A stretch of DNA of 64,000 nucleotides from assembly GCA_017549025.1 (NCBI GenBank), contig JAFYWB010000010.1:1-64000 (forward strand). The letters run 5' to 3'. Positions 25,557 to 33,600 of this stretch are shown in pieces (position 1 is the first letter of the stretch; each line of letters opens with the position of its first letter). The notes under the pieces are model-generated. The model was given only the letters and a program-made list of their open reading frames with translations, had not been told where the DNA came from and did not search any database. Made by a program: the position numbers and the translations under genes. The DNA comes from Treponema sp. (GTDB taxonomy: Bacteria > Spirochaetota > Spirochaetia > Treponematales > Treponemataceae).

Positions 25557-26600
25557 ATGGCTAAACCTACAAGGCTAAAAATAACTGGAATACTTATAGC
25601 ACTTGCTATCAGTCTCTTGTCAACATTCATTGCCTGTGACTTTCAACCTACAGTTATCTTTGATAGTGCAAAAAGTGGAGATATCACCCTTCCCTTTTTG
25701 ACAAAAGCTGAGATTCGCCAAATGTTGGAAGAAACAGATTCAAAGCATCTTCCAAGCCCAGTGATGGAAGAAGAGCCTGACTACAATCCAATGGATTCAA
25801 GTTCTCCATGGAATCCAGGAAAAGTAAAACAAGAAGCATTGGATTTAGCTCTTGCAAGAATCAATGTTATTCGGAGACTGTGTGGATTACCTCCAATGAT
25901 AACACAGGAAGCAGGAAATAACAGCGCACAATATGGTGCTGCTCTTATGGCAATAACACAAGTCCCAGGACATGGAAACCAACCAGAGTGGCCAGGCATC
26001 GATTCAGCTTCCATAAAGAAAGGAAAAGATGCTACTGGAGCAGGCAATATTTATGAGTTACCTCCAGAAAAAATTGTGAGTGCAATGGATGGATATTGTC
26101 TCGACCCAGGAAATCCTCAAGTTGGCCACCGCCTCCTTCTTCTTGAGCCTGGTCAGCAGCAAATTGGAATCGGTACAGCACCTCCACCTCCAACAGGAGG
26201 AAAAGGAGCTAACGTAGTTCAAATCTATTCCTTACCAGCATTACCGAAAGACTATGTACGCAAGGAATTTGATTGGGATTTTGTATCCTATCCATCAGCT
26301 GGCTACTTTCCATTGCTTGGCTCTTTCTTTGGCTCTCCGTCTTTATGGAGTGTTAAACTGAATACAGCCAAATACGAAATTGATACAAACACAGTTACAG
26401 TTGTGGTGACACGGTTAAATGACAAAAAAACTTGGAATTTCCCTTGGTTTGGTGGTTGGACTTCTGCTTCAACAGTTTTCCAGCTAGACAACAATACTGT
26501 TGAGCCAGGAGATGTTTTCAAAGTGGAGCTGAAAGGTCTTAAAGACAAATCAGGTAATCCCGTTGACTTTGCCTTTCAGACAGAATTCTTCACTCCATAA
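25557..26600 (+). CDS. CAP/SCP-domain lipoprotein
   Basis: A 347-residue protein. A signal segment ends STFIAC, so it is probably lipid-anchored. Residues 95-220 resemble the CAP (SCP/TAPS) fold: ALDLALARINVIRRLCGLPP, then NNSAQYGAALMAI, a histidine in VPGHGNQPEW, and GHRLLLLEPGQQQIGIG. Residues 235-347 form a separate beta-rich domain resembling an immunoglobulin-like wall domain. CAP proteins act outside the cell, with varied and often unknown roles. A GAGGAGG site precedes the ATG. Confidence 0.7.
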   Translation: MAKPTRLKITGILIALAISLLSTFIACDFQPTVIFDSAKSGDITLPFLTKAEIRQMLEETDSKHLPSPVMEEEPDYNPMDSSSPWNPGKVKQEALDLALARINVIRRLCGLPPMITQEAGNNSAQYGAALMAITQVPGHGNQPEWPGIDSASIKKGKDATGAGNIYELPPEKIVSAMDGYCLDPGNPQVGHRLLLLEPGQQQIGIGTAPPPPTGGKGANVVQIYSLPALPKDYVRKEFDWDFVSYPSAGYFPLLGSFFGSPSLWSVKLNTAKYEIDTNTVTVVVTRLNDKKTWNFPWFGGWTSASTVFQLDNNTVEPGDVFKVELKGLKDKSGNPVDFAFQTEFFTP

Positions 26601-26638
26601 ATAATTTCAAGCTATAACCCCAACCATCTGGTGACCAT

Positions 26639-26680
26639 CCCCCGCTCAAGGAAATTCCTTCACAGGCGGGGGATTTTTAT
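26639..26680 (+). terminator. intrinsic terminator
   Basis: CCCCCGC (26639-26645) pairs with GCGGGGG (26666-26672), followed by ATTTTTATTT. It closes the outer-membrane protein / lipoprotein unit. Confidence 0.9.
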
Positions 26681-27058
26681 TTACTGATACAACATTGTTT
26701 TAAATCCAGCTGCAATCATTTGAGCTCGTTGCAAAATCTGTGCAGCAGGTACTTCGGTAAATACTTGATTCAGGCTTTCTTCAAAAAGGTCTAGCCAAAT
26801 ATCAAAATATTCCTTTGGAAAGGGAGGCAAATTCAAGTGTGCCTGAGGTGGATTCCCTCGAAAATTTCCTGTTCCCAGAAGCATTCCACGCCAAAACTCT
26901 CCAATCTTTTTTTTGTGAACTGCCCACACCTCATCAGTTATTCCCACAGCTTTATTAAAAATTGCTCCTACACCTTTTTCATCTGCCCGAATTTTTGCAT
27001 AGAAAACCTCCATCAAAAGATCTATACCTTCATCACAGATTACATCATACTTATTCAT
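26681..27058 (-). CDS. group III truncated haemoglobin
   Basis: A 125-residue globin. DLLMEVFYAKIRADEKGVGA, FWRGMLLGTGNFRGNPPQAH with the probable proximal histidine, and FDIWLDLFEESLNQVF follow the 2-over-2 group III pattern. Members bind oxygen or nitric oxide; in a fermenting anaerobe protection against these gases is more likely than storage. AAGGA precedes the ATG. It stands alone, convergent with the lipoprotein gene. Confidence 0.85.
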   Translation of the reverse strand: MNKYDVICDEGIDLLMEVFYAKIRADEKGVGAIFNKAVGITDEVWAVHKKKIGEFWRGMLLGTGNFRGNPPQAHLNLPPFPKEYFDIWLDLFEESLNQVFTEVPAAQILQRAQMIAAGFKTMLYQ

Positions 27059-27151
27059 AACATCTTCCTTAAAAAAGTGAAATAATATATATATAATTTA
27101 CACATTTTATTTTTACAGTCAAGTCCTCTTTCAGGCTCCACTCAAATTTCC

Positions 27152-27180
27152 TAGACAGAACTGATTCTTCCTTATACAAT
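27152..27180 (+). promoter_or_regulatory. promoter with leaderless spacing
   Basis: TAGACA at 27152-27157, exactly 17 bases, TACAAT at 27175-27180, then 6 bases to the ATG at 27187. No ribosome site is present. Confidence 0.65.
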
Positions 27181-27186
27181 CAAATC

Positions 27187-28128
27187 ATGAAGCACGTTCC
27201 ACTTCCACTGAAAATAATTTTTACTATTGTACTTGTTCTAGTGCTCACCTTAACTCTGAGCTGGGTAGGACTTTTAGTCTACGGAAAAATCACCTACGCA
27301 GATACCTTTGCCCAACGCACCATCATAACGAAAAATCCAGGACTTCAAGACGGACTTGTTCCCCAGGGCCTCACCTGGCATCAGGAAGAAAAAGCCTTTC
27401 TCACAGTAGGCTACATGGCAGACGGCAGCCCCAGCAGAATCTATCTGATACAGCCAGAAACAAAGGAAACTCGGTTCTATCAGCTTACCAGTGGCGGAAA
27501 TCCCTTCTACAGACACACAGGTGGCTTGCAATACTCAAACGGCTACCTGTACCTTGCAGACGATGGTACTGGGCTCTACAAGTTTTCCGCCCAGCTTCCA
27601 GCCGCTGGAGCAACCATCGAAATCGGTAATCCCATCGTTCTGCCCCACAACAGCGCCTTTGTCTTTGCTTCAGGTGATTCTATCTACAGCGGAGAATTCA
27701 ACAACGACAAGCAATACCAATGTTCAAACAGCTTTACCTACAACGGCACCACTCATTCCGCCATTGTAGCCAAGTATTCCAGCCACAATTTAACTACCCC
27801 AGAATTGGTGTATTCCATCAGCAACGAAACTCAGGGTTTTGCTATCCTCCCAGACGGCACCATTGTCCTGTCTCAAAGCTATGGCCTTTCCCCTTCCCGC
27901 TTCTTAGTTTACGAGCCAGAGCAACAAATCATGACTGGCCGCACCATGCACGGAGCCCAGGTTTGCTTCTTGGGAGAACCTACTCGCAGCATCCAAGCTC
28001 CACCCATGAGTGAAGATTTAGACGTACACAACGGTATCCTTGTTTACATGACTGAGTCTGCTAGCAAAAAATACCTCTTTGGCAACCTCTATTTTGACTG
28101 GAATATTTATGCCTTAGAGGTACATTAG
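27187..28128 (+). CDS. membrane-anchored beta-propeller-like hypothetical protein
   Basis: A 313-residue protein with one N-terminal membrane segment (residues 7-33, KIIFTIVLVLVLTLTLSWVG) and an extracytoplasmic domain. VPQGLTWHQEEKAFLTVGYM, RHTGGLQYSNGYLYLADDG and LPDGTIVLSQSYG look like blades of a small propeller, with alternating strands. No catalytic motif is visible, and I do not recognise a named family. Confidence 0.6.
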   Translation: MKHVPLPLKIIFTIVLVLVLTLTLSWVGLLVYGKITYADTFAQRTIITKNPGLQDGLVPQGLTWHQEEKAFLTVGYMADGSPSRIYLIQPETKETRFYQLTSGGNPFYRHTGGLQYSNGYLYLADDGTGLYKFSAQLPAAGATIEIGNPIVLPHNSAFVFASGDSIYSGEFNNDKQYQCSNSFTYNGTTHSAIVAKYSSHNLTTPELVYSISNETQGFAILPDGTIVLSQSYGLSPSRFLVYEPEQQIMTGRTMHGAQVCFLGEPTRSIQAPPMSEDLDVHNGILVYMTESASKKYLFGNLYFDWNIYALEVH

Positions 28129-28213
28129 ACTGAAAAGAGAAAATTGACCTACCAAAGAGAGCCTTATAAAACTTGATTTTTAAATTTTTATTTATTTTTC
28201 TCCAATACTGCTG

Positions 28214-28219
28214 TATAAT
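28214..28219 (+). promoter_or_regulatory. -10 element of the acyltransferase gene
   Basis: A perfect TATAAT ending 8 bases before the ATG at 28228, without a ribosome site. The stretch upstream is T-rich and no -35 is obvious. Confidence 0.5.
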
Positions 28220-28227
28220 GATAGAAT

Positions 28228-29436
28228 ATGCACAAGACAGATATCAAGGAAGCCAGAAAATATAAACGGCATGTACGACTTTGGAAGGGAATAGTTGCTA
28301 TTGCGAGACCTCTTTTGACCCCAATATTCAAATATGAATATGAGGCCATTCCAGACATAGCTGGACCTTGTTTAGTTCTTTCTAATCACAACACCGATTT
28401 AGACCCTGCCTTCCTGGGAATTAGCTTTAAAAACCACATCTATTTTGTTGCAAGCGAGCACGTATATCGTTCAGGGTTGCCAGGGATGCTTCTCAAATTC
28501 GTTTTTGAGCCCATTGCAAAAATCAAAGGAAGCTCAGACACCTTAACCGTTATGAAAATAATTCGGTATCTTCGAAGCGGTAAGAATGTTGCCCTATTTC
28601 CCGAAGGAAATCGAAGCTTTAATGGTAAAACTGGCGAAATTTTTGATGCCATCGGTAAGCTCGTAAAGGCTTCTAATGCAACCCTCGTAACGTATAAATT
28701 CCAAGGTGGATATTTTACTACACCACGTTGGGGAAAAGGTATCCGACGGGGAAAATTAACAGGAAAATTGGTTCAAATTTACGAGCCAGCACAATTAAAG
28801 GAACTGAGTCCAGAGGAAATTAGTGCTCATATCCGACAAGACCTTGACGAAAATGCCTACGCAACCCAAGCAAAAAATCCTATTCCATACAAAGGAAATA
28901 AGCTTTCCTTAGGCTTTGAAAGTGGCTACTGTGTCTGTCCTCATTGTCATGAAATTGATAGCATTACTTCTACAAAAAAGAAAATCATTTGTACAAGCTG
29001 TGGTATGGAAACCCAGCTTGATGCCTATGGTTATTTCCCCAAAGATTTCATTTTCAAGACTGTTGAAGAATGGGATGATTTTCAGGAAAAATATTTTGCC
29101 AATTTTGTTCAAGAAAACACAGATACAAAGGACAGCCTTTTTTATGACACCGAGGTAGAGTTACTTACCTTTACAGAAAATCATCAGGAAACCTCTCTGG
29201 GAATGGGTGTCTTCAAAATGTACGCTGATAAATTTCTTTTTGAAAGTCCCACCACAACAGTTACAATCCCCTTTGATAGTATTCCCGATATTGCTATTCA
29301 CGGAAAAAAGACCTTGGTTTTCTCTGCAACAGGAAATTTACACTACGAATTACAATCAAAGAAATTGATTAACGTAAGAAAATATCTTTCCTGTTTTACT
29401 GCCATCAAAGCACTCTCAACAAAAAAAGGAGAATAA
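28228..29436 (+). CDS. PlsC-like 1-acyl-glycerol-3-phosphate acyltransferase
   Basis: A 402-residue protein. Residues 30-230 are a PlsC-type acyltransferase: NHNTDLDP carries the HxxxxD catalytic pair and FPEGNRSFNG the EGxRS substrate motif, so it likely makes phosphatidic acid or a related lipid at the membrane. Residues 240-270 hold a zinc-ribbon pattern (YCVCPHCHEI, then CTSCGMETQLD). The C-terminal region (280-402) is beta-rich and resembles a PH-like or lipid-binding extension. About twice the length of classical PlsC. It is 1 base from the next gene. Confidence 0.82.
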   Translation: MHKTDIKEARKYKRHVRLWKGIVAIARPLLTPIFKYEYEAIPDIAGPCLVLSNHNTDLDPAFLGISFKNHIYFVASEHVYRSGLPGMLLKFVFEPIAKIKGSSDTLTVMKIIRYLRSGKNVALFPEGNRSFNGKTGEIFDAIGKLVKASNATLVTYKFQGGYFTTPRWGKGIRRGKLTGKLVQIYEPAQLKELSPEEISAHIRQDLDENAYATQAKNPIPYKGNKLSLGFESGYCVCPHCHEIDSITSTKKKIICTSCGMETQLDAYGYFPKDFIFKTVEEWDDFQEKYFANFVQENTDTKDSLFYDTEVELLTFTENHQETSLGMGVFKMYADKFLFESPTTTVTIPFDSIPDIAIHGKKTLVFSATGNLHYELQSKKLINVRKYLSCFTAIKALSTKKGE

Positions 29437-29437
29437 A

Positions 29438-30817
29438 ATGGATTATTCAGCTGCAAACATAAAACTGTGGAACATGCTCATTCAAATTGGAATTATCGCC
29501 TTGATGGTGATTGCTTCAAATATTTTGCGAAACAAAATTCCTCTTATAAAAAAAACGTTAATACCTACATCAGTTTTAGCTGGTTTTCTGTTGCTCTTTA
29601 TGAAGAACTTTGACTGGCTCCCTGTAGATTCCCAGTTTTTAGAAATGGTTACCTATCATGGTATCGCTATTGGCTTTATTGCACTTTCATTGAAAGTTGA
29701 AAAAAAAGAAACCTCAAAAGAAGCTACAAAGCTTATGATAAAAAATGGAGCCCTCATTGTAAGCACCTATCTCGTTCAAGCCATCATAGGCCTTGTTATT
29801 TCTTTAGTCTTGGCCTTTACCCTTATGCCAGATTTATTTCCTGCCTCTGGAATTTTACTTCCAATGGGATATGGACAGGGGCCCGGACAGGCAAATAACG
29901 TGGGTACTACCTATGAAAAACTAGGCTTCATTGGAGGACAATCCTACGGTCTTGCAATCGCCGCAGCAGGATTTTTAACAGCCTGTATTGTGGGAGTTAT
30001 TTACATAAATATTCAGCAAAAGAAAGCACGGATTCAGCAACAGTCCCACGAAGACATCTCTGGCTCCGTAACCATTGATACCTATCAGGAAAAAAATGAA
30101 ATTCTTATTTCCCAATCCATCGATCAGCTTTCAATGCAAATGGCCCTCATCATTTTGGTGTATCTTTCCACCTATTTAACAATTAAAGGAATTACAGATC
30201 TCCTTGGAAACCACCTTCCAGGAGTTGCCACAACAATTTCGCCTCTTTTGTGGGGATTTAATTTTATTTTTGCTTCTGTTTTAGCCATCCTCCTAAAAGC
30301 TATTATTACTGGGCTTACAAAAATTAAAATCATAAAACGACAATATCAAAACAATTATTTATTAAGTCGTATTTCTGGCCTTGCATTCGATGTGATGATT
30401 ATAGCTGGAATTGCCTCCATCAATTTTGAAAATATTTCAGCACTTTGGTTACCTTTCACCATTACCTGTTTGGCAGGAGGAATTTTCACATTTATCTATT
30501 TGAAATTTATTTGCAATCGAATTTACCCCAATTATCAGGAAGAAGGATTTTTAAGTATGTTTGGAATGCTTACTGGAACCATTAGTTCTGGAATCCTTTT
30601 GTTGAGAGAAATCGACCCTGACTTTAAAACACCAGCGGCCAATAACCTTGTTTCAGGCAGTGGTACTGGTATTGCCTTTGGTGCTCCTGTGTTAGTCCTC
30701 ATCAGCCTCGCTGCCAAGTCTACCACGTGGTGCTTTGGAGTAATTGGTCTTGCAACAATATATTTAGCATTGCTGTTGGCCCTCATCTTTACACTGAACA
30801 AAAACACAGCCACATAA
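29438..30817 (+). CDS. GltS-type sodium/glutamate symporter
   Basis: A 459-residue polytopic protein with ten or more membrane segments in two halves. LPMGYGQGPGQANNVGTTYE near residue 145 is the conserved GltS pore loop of the first half, and SGSGTGIAFGAPVLV near residue 408 is the matching loop of the second. A sodium-coupled glutamate or related carboxylate uptake role follows from the family; exact substrate is uncertain because it is longer than Escherichia GltS and has a hydrophilic middle loop. Co-transcribed with the acyltransferase; AAAGGAG precedes the ATG. Confidence 0.75.
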   Translation: MDYSAANIKLWNMLIQIGIIALMVIASNILRNKIPLIKKTLIPTSVLAGFLLLFMKNFDWLPVDSQFLEMVTYHGIAIGFIALSLKVEKKETSKEATKLMIKNGALIVSTYLVQAIIGLVISLVLAFTLMPDLFPASGILLPMGYGQGPGQANNVGTTYEKLGFIGGQSYGLAIAAAGFLTACIVGVIYINIQQKKARIQQQSHEDISGSVTIDTYQEKNEILISQSIDQLSMQMALIILVYLSTYLTIKGITDLLGNHLPGVATTISPLLWGFNFIFASVLAILLKAIITGLTKIKIIKRQYQNNYLLSRISGLAFDVMIIAGIASINFENISALWLPFTITCLAGGIFTFIYLKFICNRIYPNYQEEGFLSMFGMLTGTISSGILLLREIDPDFKTPAANNLVSGSGTGIAFGAPVLVLISLAAKSTTWCFGVIGLATIYLALLLALIFTLNKNTAT

Positions 30818-30826
30818 ACCATTCAT

Positions 30827-30857
30827 AAAAAAAGACTTCCGACAGAAAGTCTTTTTT
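30827..30857. terminator. bidirectional terminator
   Basis: AAAAAAGACTT and AAAGTCTTTTTT form a stem with T-runs on both strands. A related sequence lies just beyond the tRNA-Ala 3' end at 33943-33970, so this is also a copy of the tRNA terminator. Confidence 0.85.
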
Positions 30858-30860
30858 ATG

Positions 30861-30876
30861 GAGATGAGGGGACTTG
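30861..30876 (-). repeat. tRNA-Ala 3'-end copy 1 (short)
   Basis: Complement of the tRNA-Ala acceptor and T-arm end (GGAGATGAGGGGACTTG). The match stops after 16-17 bases; the copy joins a GC-rich hairpin whose outer arms are again GGGGACTTG and its complement. Confidence 0.7.
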
Positions 30877-30882
30877 GGCTTA

Positions 30883-31101
30883 CGCCCCCGCCTCCGCGGC
30901 ATAGCCGCTTCGGTTCAAGTCCCCTTTAAAAGCCGAGCTTCCTGTCGGAAGCTCTCTGCGTATTTATTTTCTAAGATGCAACTTCTTGTTAATTGGCAAT
31001 GGTTTAAAAAAAGAAACCGACTTCTTTGCGAAGTCGGTTTGCGATGGAGATGAGGGGACTTGAACCCCTCCCTTCAGTCGGACACGTCCTGTGTCCTCCT
31101 T
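30883..31101. repeat. 219-bp direct repeat, left copy
   Basis: About 90% identical by eye to 33601-33819. In order it holds a GC-rich segment with a T-arm-like GGTTCAAGTCCCC, hairpin GAGCTTCC/GGAAGCTC, a strong terminator stem (AAACCGACTTC 31014-31024 with GAAGTCGGTTT 31030-31040, T-run on the leftward strand), and a copy of the tRNA-Ala 3' end (from 31043). The pair brackets the cassette array. Confidence 0.8.
31043..31066 (-). repeat. tRNA-Ala 3'-end copy 2
   Basis: TGGAGATGAGGGGACTTGAA plus CCCC matches the last 24 bases of the tRNA-Ala gene on the same strand. Beyond the T-arm the sequence diverges, so no complete tRNA is present. Such copies are typical of attachment sites left by elements integrating at tRNA 3' ends. 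Confidence 0.75.
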
Positions 31102-31175
31102 TGGACTTTTCCAGTTTGGAGAAAATCTGCCGGAAGATTTACCTTACTAACAGCAAGTGGCGCAGTGCACCATCA
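31102..31175 (-). other. cassette leader remnant without a gene
   Basis: Read leftward after the attC at 31176, the sequence TTGATGGTGCACTGCGCCACTT resembles the leaders that precede both intact cassette genes. No open frame follows; the 219-bp repeat begins instead. It looks like the first bases of a lost third cassette. Confidence 0.45.
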
Positions 31176-31238
31176 ACCTAACAACTGGTTGTACCGCAGC
31201 GGGCTTGACCTGCTGTCGGCTACGAACCTTTGTTATGT
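31176..31238 (-). repeat. integron attC site 1 (63 bp)
   Basis: Read leftward: R'' ACATAAC, AAA, L'' GGTTCGTAGCCG, a hairpin core (CAGCAGGTC, AAG...GCTG), L' CGGTACAACC, then R' GTTAGGT. L'' and L' pair except for two unpaired bases (C and G) on one arm, the extrahelical bases that give attC sites their strand polarity. R' fits the consensus GTTRRRY. The site ends the nuclease-like cassette, and its R'' box supplies that gene's TAA stop. Confidence 0.88.
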
Positions 31239-32543
31239 GTCAATTTTTTTTGACAATTCCTTATATATTTCACGAATTTTTTCCGCAAGTTTATTATTTT
31301 TACCGTCAATGTAATCCAACTTTTTTGCTTCTGTGTATGGAACTAAAATCATCAAATGCGTTCCAACAGATAAATCAAAATAAGTACGATTAGAGTTAGC
31401 AATTACTTCATCCCAATCTGTCCGGTCTTTCCAATTTGGAATAATTTTATCCAATTCTTTTACAAATTTCGATTTCCATTGCCTTGACCATTTTTCGTTG
31501 TATCGTCCGCTCCAATCAGAAAAGAAATCAAAATTGTGAGTATTCTTACTTTCTTCTTTTGTTAATTCGAGCCAAGTAATACCACTGTTAAAATGACTAA
31601 ACTTTAGATAATAATAAGCAATAATATTATAATTGCATATTGTTTCTTCTTCCCAGTTATAGTTTTTATCCTTCTTAAAATATCCATATCCTTGCCCTTT
31701 TGTATCACCAGGATATATTTCAACTGTTATAAAGTTTTCTCCATTTATACTAGAATATCCTACATGTAACTCTTGTGCCCACTGCTTATCGATTGAAATT
31801 ATATATCTGTCAGCAACCCACTTTGTATTATCTGCACCAAAAACATATTCTTTTATAGTATTTAATCTATTATATAAATATGATTTATTTGGATCTTCAT
31901 AATTATCTCTTTGAATTGGAAACGGAATTTCTGATAATTTTTTCTCTGGAAACCAATCCGGATTAAAGTCTTCTACAAAATCAATAAAGTTTTTTAGAAA
32001 AACATTTTCATTATTTATTTGTCGCTCTATAGATAAAACTGATAATGCTATTTTTATTATTTTCCTCCAATCTAAAGCAATAAATTTTATTGGTTCTGAA
32101 TAAGGAGAATTATTTTTTATTATTTCTGCTTGTTGTTTTAATTGAGCTGAACAATCTTCATTTGTTCTCTTAAACTCAAAAATAATACATATATCTCCAA
32201 TTTTAATTAACAAGTCTGTTTCAGGATTATCTGTAGTTCTAGATTTTACTTTCTGAATTTCTTTTTCGTTAATTTCAAGTCCGCTACAAGCAACAGCATA
32301 TATGTATGTATAACTTGAGAGATAATTAACTTTTTGCTGTAGATCAATATCTATAAATGAATTTGGATATTCATTACTAAAAGCCTGTGAATAAATCTTT
32401 TCTTCCAATATATTTTTCAAAATGAAACTTAAAAATGTTGCATCATTCTTAAGACAGATAGCAAAAGCTCTGGAAAGATTGTCTTCCCAAAATTCATAAG
32501 AGGAACCATTAAAAAACCTAAAAAGATTCAGATGTTTATCCAT
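31233..32543 (-). CDS. PD-(D/E)XK nuclease-like cassette protein
   Basis: A 436-residue protein encoded in an AT-rich integron cassette. A nuclease-type core is suggested by SYEFWEDNLSRAFAICL (residues 15-31), PETDLLIKIGDICIIFEFKR with D110 and the E123-x-K125 pair, and a glutamine-bearing helix (CSAQLKQQAEII). The C-terminal half (residues 200-436) is a separate domain with many tryptophans (EKWSRQWKSKF, NWKDRTDWDEV) and resembles no family I know. GGAG lies 8 bases before the ATG. The TAA stop sits inside the attC R'' box. Probable role: DNA cleavage in defence against foreign DNA; inferred, not shown. Confidence 0.6.
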   Translation of the reverse strand: MDKHLNLFRFFNGSSYEFWEDNLSRAFAICLKNDATFLSFILKNILEEKIYSQAFSNEYPNSFIDIDLQQKVNYLSSYTYIYAVACSGLEINEKEIQKVKSRTTDNPETDLLIKIGDICIIFEFKRTNEDCSAQLKQQAEIIKNNSPYSEPIKFIALDWRKIIKIALSVLSIERQINNENVFLKNFIDFVEDFNPDWFPEKKLSEIPFPIQRDNYEDPNKSYLYNRLNTIKEYVFGADNTKWVADRYIISIDKQWAQELHVGYSSINGENFITVEIYPGDTKGQGYGYFKKDKNYNWEEETICNYNIIAYYYLKFSHFNSGITWLELTKEESKNTHNFDFFSDWSGRYNEKWSRQWKSKFVKELDKIIPNWKDRTDWDEVIANSNRTYFDLSVGTHLMILVPYTEAKKLDYIDGKNNKLAEKIREIYKELSKKIDT

Positions 32544-32579
32544 AAAAATTTCTCCAAAAGCGCCCTAGTGCGGGTGTCC

Positions 32580-32642
32580 ACATAACAATTGGTTGTACCG
32601 CAGGCAGCTTGACTGCCTGTCGGCTACGAACCTTTGTTATGT
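32580..32642 (-). repeat. integron attC site 2 (63 bp)
   Basis: Same length and architecture as site 1, and nearly the same sequence: R'' ACATAAC, L'' GGTTCGTAGCCG, core CAGGCAG/CTGCCTG, L' CGGTACAACC, R' GTTATGT. R'' and R' are perfect complements, and the same two extrahelical bases occur. It follows the NYN gene by 5 bases and precedes the nuclease-like cassette. Confidence 0.9.
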
Positions 32643-32647
32643 GATTT

Positions 32648-33394
32648 TTATTCCTTTATTTTATATTCAATAATAGTAACTTTACCTTTTCCTTTTACAG
32701 TTCGTACTTCATATAGCTGAGGCATTTTTCGTAAATATTCAGGAAGTTTTTTTACACCATATTCTTTTATATTAAAATCAGGTTTAACTCTTCCAATATA
32801 TGCCCCTGCAGCTCCAATATTAACAAAACCTTCATCATTCTGATATGTATCACTTGCAATTTTTAATAATCTATCTAATTCTGTTGCGGTTTCTTTTAAT
32901 AATTTATCTTGTTTTGAATTATCATTCTTTACAGTTTTTGTATTTATGGAATTTTCTTCAAAAGTTTCCAAATATACAAAAATATCACATGCAGATACAA
33001 AGGCTATATTAGTATTTCTGTTTCCTATTCCGATAACAAATTTTCCTGACTCCTTTAATTTTATTGCCAAAGGTGTAAAATCACTATCGCCAGAAAGAAT
33101 TGCATATCCATCATAATCAGAATTATATAAGCAATCCATTGCATCAATTGTAAGAGCAATATCAGTTGCATTTTTTCCAGCAACATAGTCTAATTGCTGA
33201 ACAGGTTTTATTGCTAAATTTCTTAATACATCTCCCCAATGTTTTAATGTATCTTTTCCCCAATTACCGTATGCTCTTTTTAATGAAATTTTTCCATACT
33301 TTGATATTTCTAAAATTGCAGGTTCAATTTTGTCTATTTGAGAATAATTATCGGCATCTATTAACATTGCTATTTTTTCTAATTCTTTATCCAT
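32648..33394 (-). CDS. NYN-domain (LabA/DUF88-like) protein with C-terminal OST-HTH/LOTUS
   Basis: A 248-residue predicted ribonuclease. Residues 8-140 are the NYN (PIN-like) domain: MLIDADNYS with D13 and D15, GKNATDIALTIDAMDCLY with D78, and ILSGDSDFTPLA with D103 and D105 form the acidic metal site. Residues 168-240 (LLKIASDTYQNDEGFVNIGA to VKKLPEYLRKMPQLYEV) match the OST-HTH/LOTUS RNA-binding domain. The ATG at 33394 has GGAGG 7 bases upstream; the longer frame to 33505 crosses the recombination site. First cassette of the array; likely RNA targeting, possibly in defence. Confidence 0.85.
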   Translation of the reverse strand: MDKELEKIAMLIDADNYSQIDKIEPAILEISKYGKISLKRAYGNWGKDTLKHWGDVLRNLAIKPVQQLDYVAGKNATDIALTIDAMDCLYNSDYDGYAILSGDSDFTPLAIKLKESGKFVIGIGNRNTNIAFVSACDIFVYLETFEENSINTKTVKNDNSKQDKLLKETATELDRLLKIASDTYQNDEGFVNIGAAGAYIGRVKPDFNIKEYGVKKLPEYLRKMPQLYEVRTVKGKGKVTIIEYKIKE

Positions 33395-33429
33395 AATTAG
33401 ACCTCCACAAGTGCCCCGGTGGGCAGTCC

Positions 33430-33436
33430 ACATAAC
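33430..33436 (-). repeat. simple R' box at the start of the array
   Basis: GTTATGT followed by GGACTGCCC, the same junction as after attC 2, but the sequence before it (GATACGGAGAAATTAT) has no L boxes. It could be the attI-like entry point or the edge of a degenerate attC. A 9-bp inverted repeat TTTACACTG/CAGTGTAAA (33465-33473 with 33485-33493) lies just upstream. Confidence 0.5.
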
Positions 33437-33600
33437 ATAATTTCTCCGTATCAGTTGTAAGAAGTTTACACTGCAAAAAAGTGTCAGTGTAAATTCTTGC
33501 ATCATTTTACTTGTTCCTTAGTATACAACACTTTCACGAATGTATCCAGATTTTTACACGGATACTGGTAAGTTTTACATTTTATCCAGAGGACTTATTG
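33437..33600. other. non-coding upstream edge of the cassette array
   Basis: AT-rich, with the inverted repeat TTTACACTG/CAGTGTAAA and a weak leftward promoter-like pair, TTGCAG and TGATAC 17 bases apart, which would transcribe both cassettes. No integrase frame is present on either strand. Confidence 0.4.

Noticed and set aside
31043-31101. A second complete tRNA gene at the 219-bp repeats
   Set aside because: Only the T-arm and acceptor end match; the next stem GGACAC/GTGTCC has no T33 loop and there is no D-arm or 5' acceptor strand.
32648-33505. NYN protein starting at 33505
   Set aside because: The extra 37 residues cross the recombination box and an inverted repeat; GGAGG marks the start at 33394.
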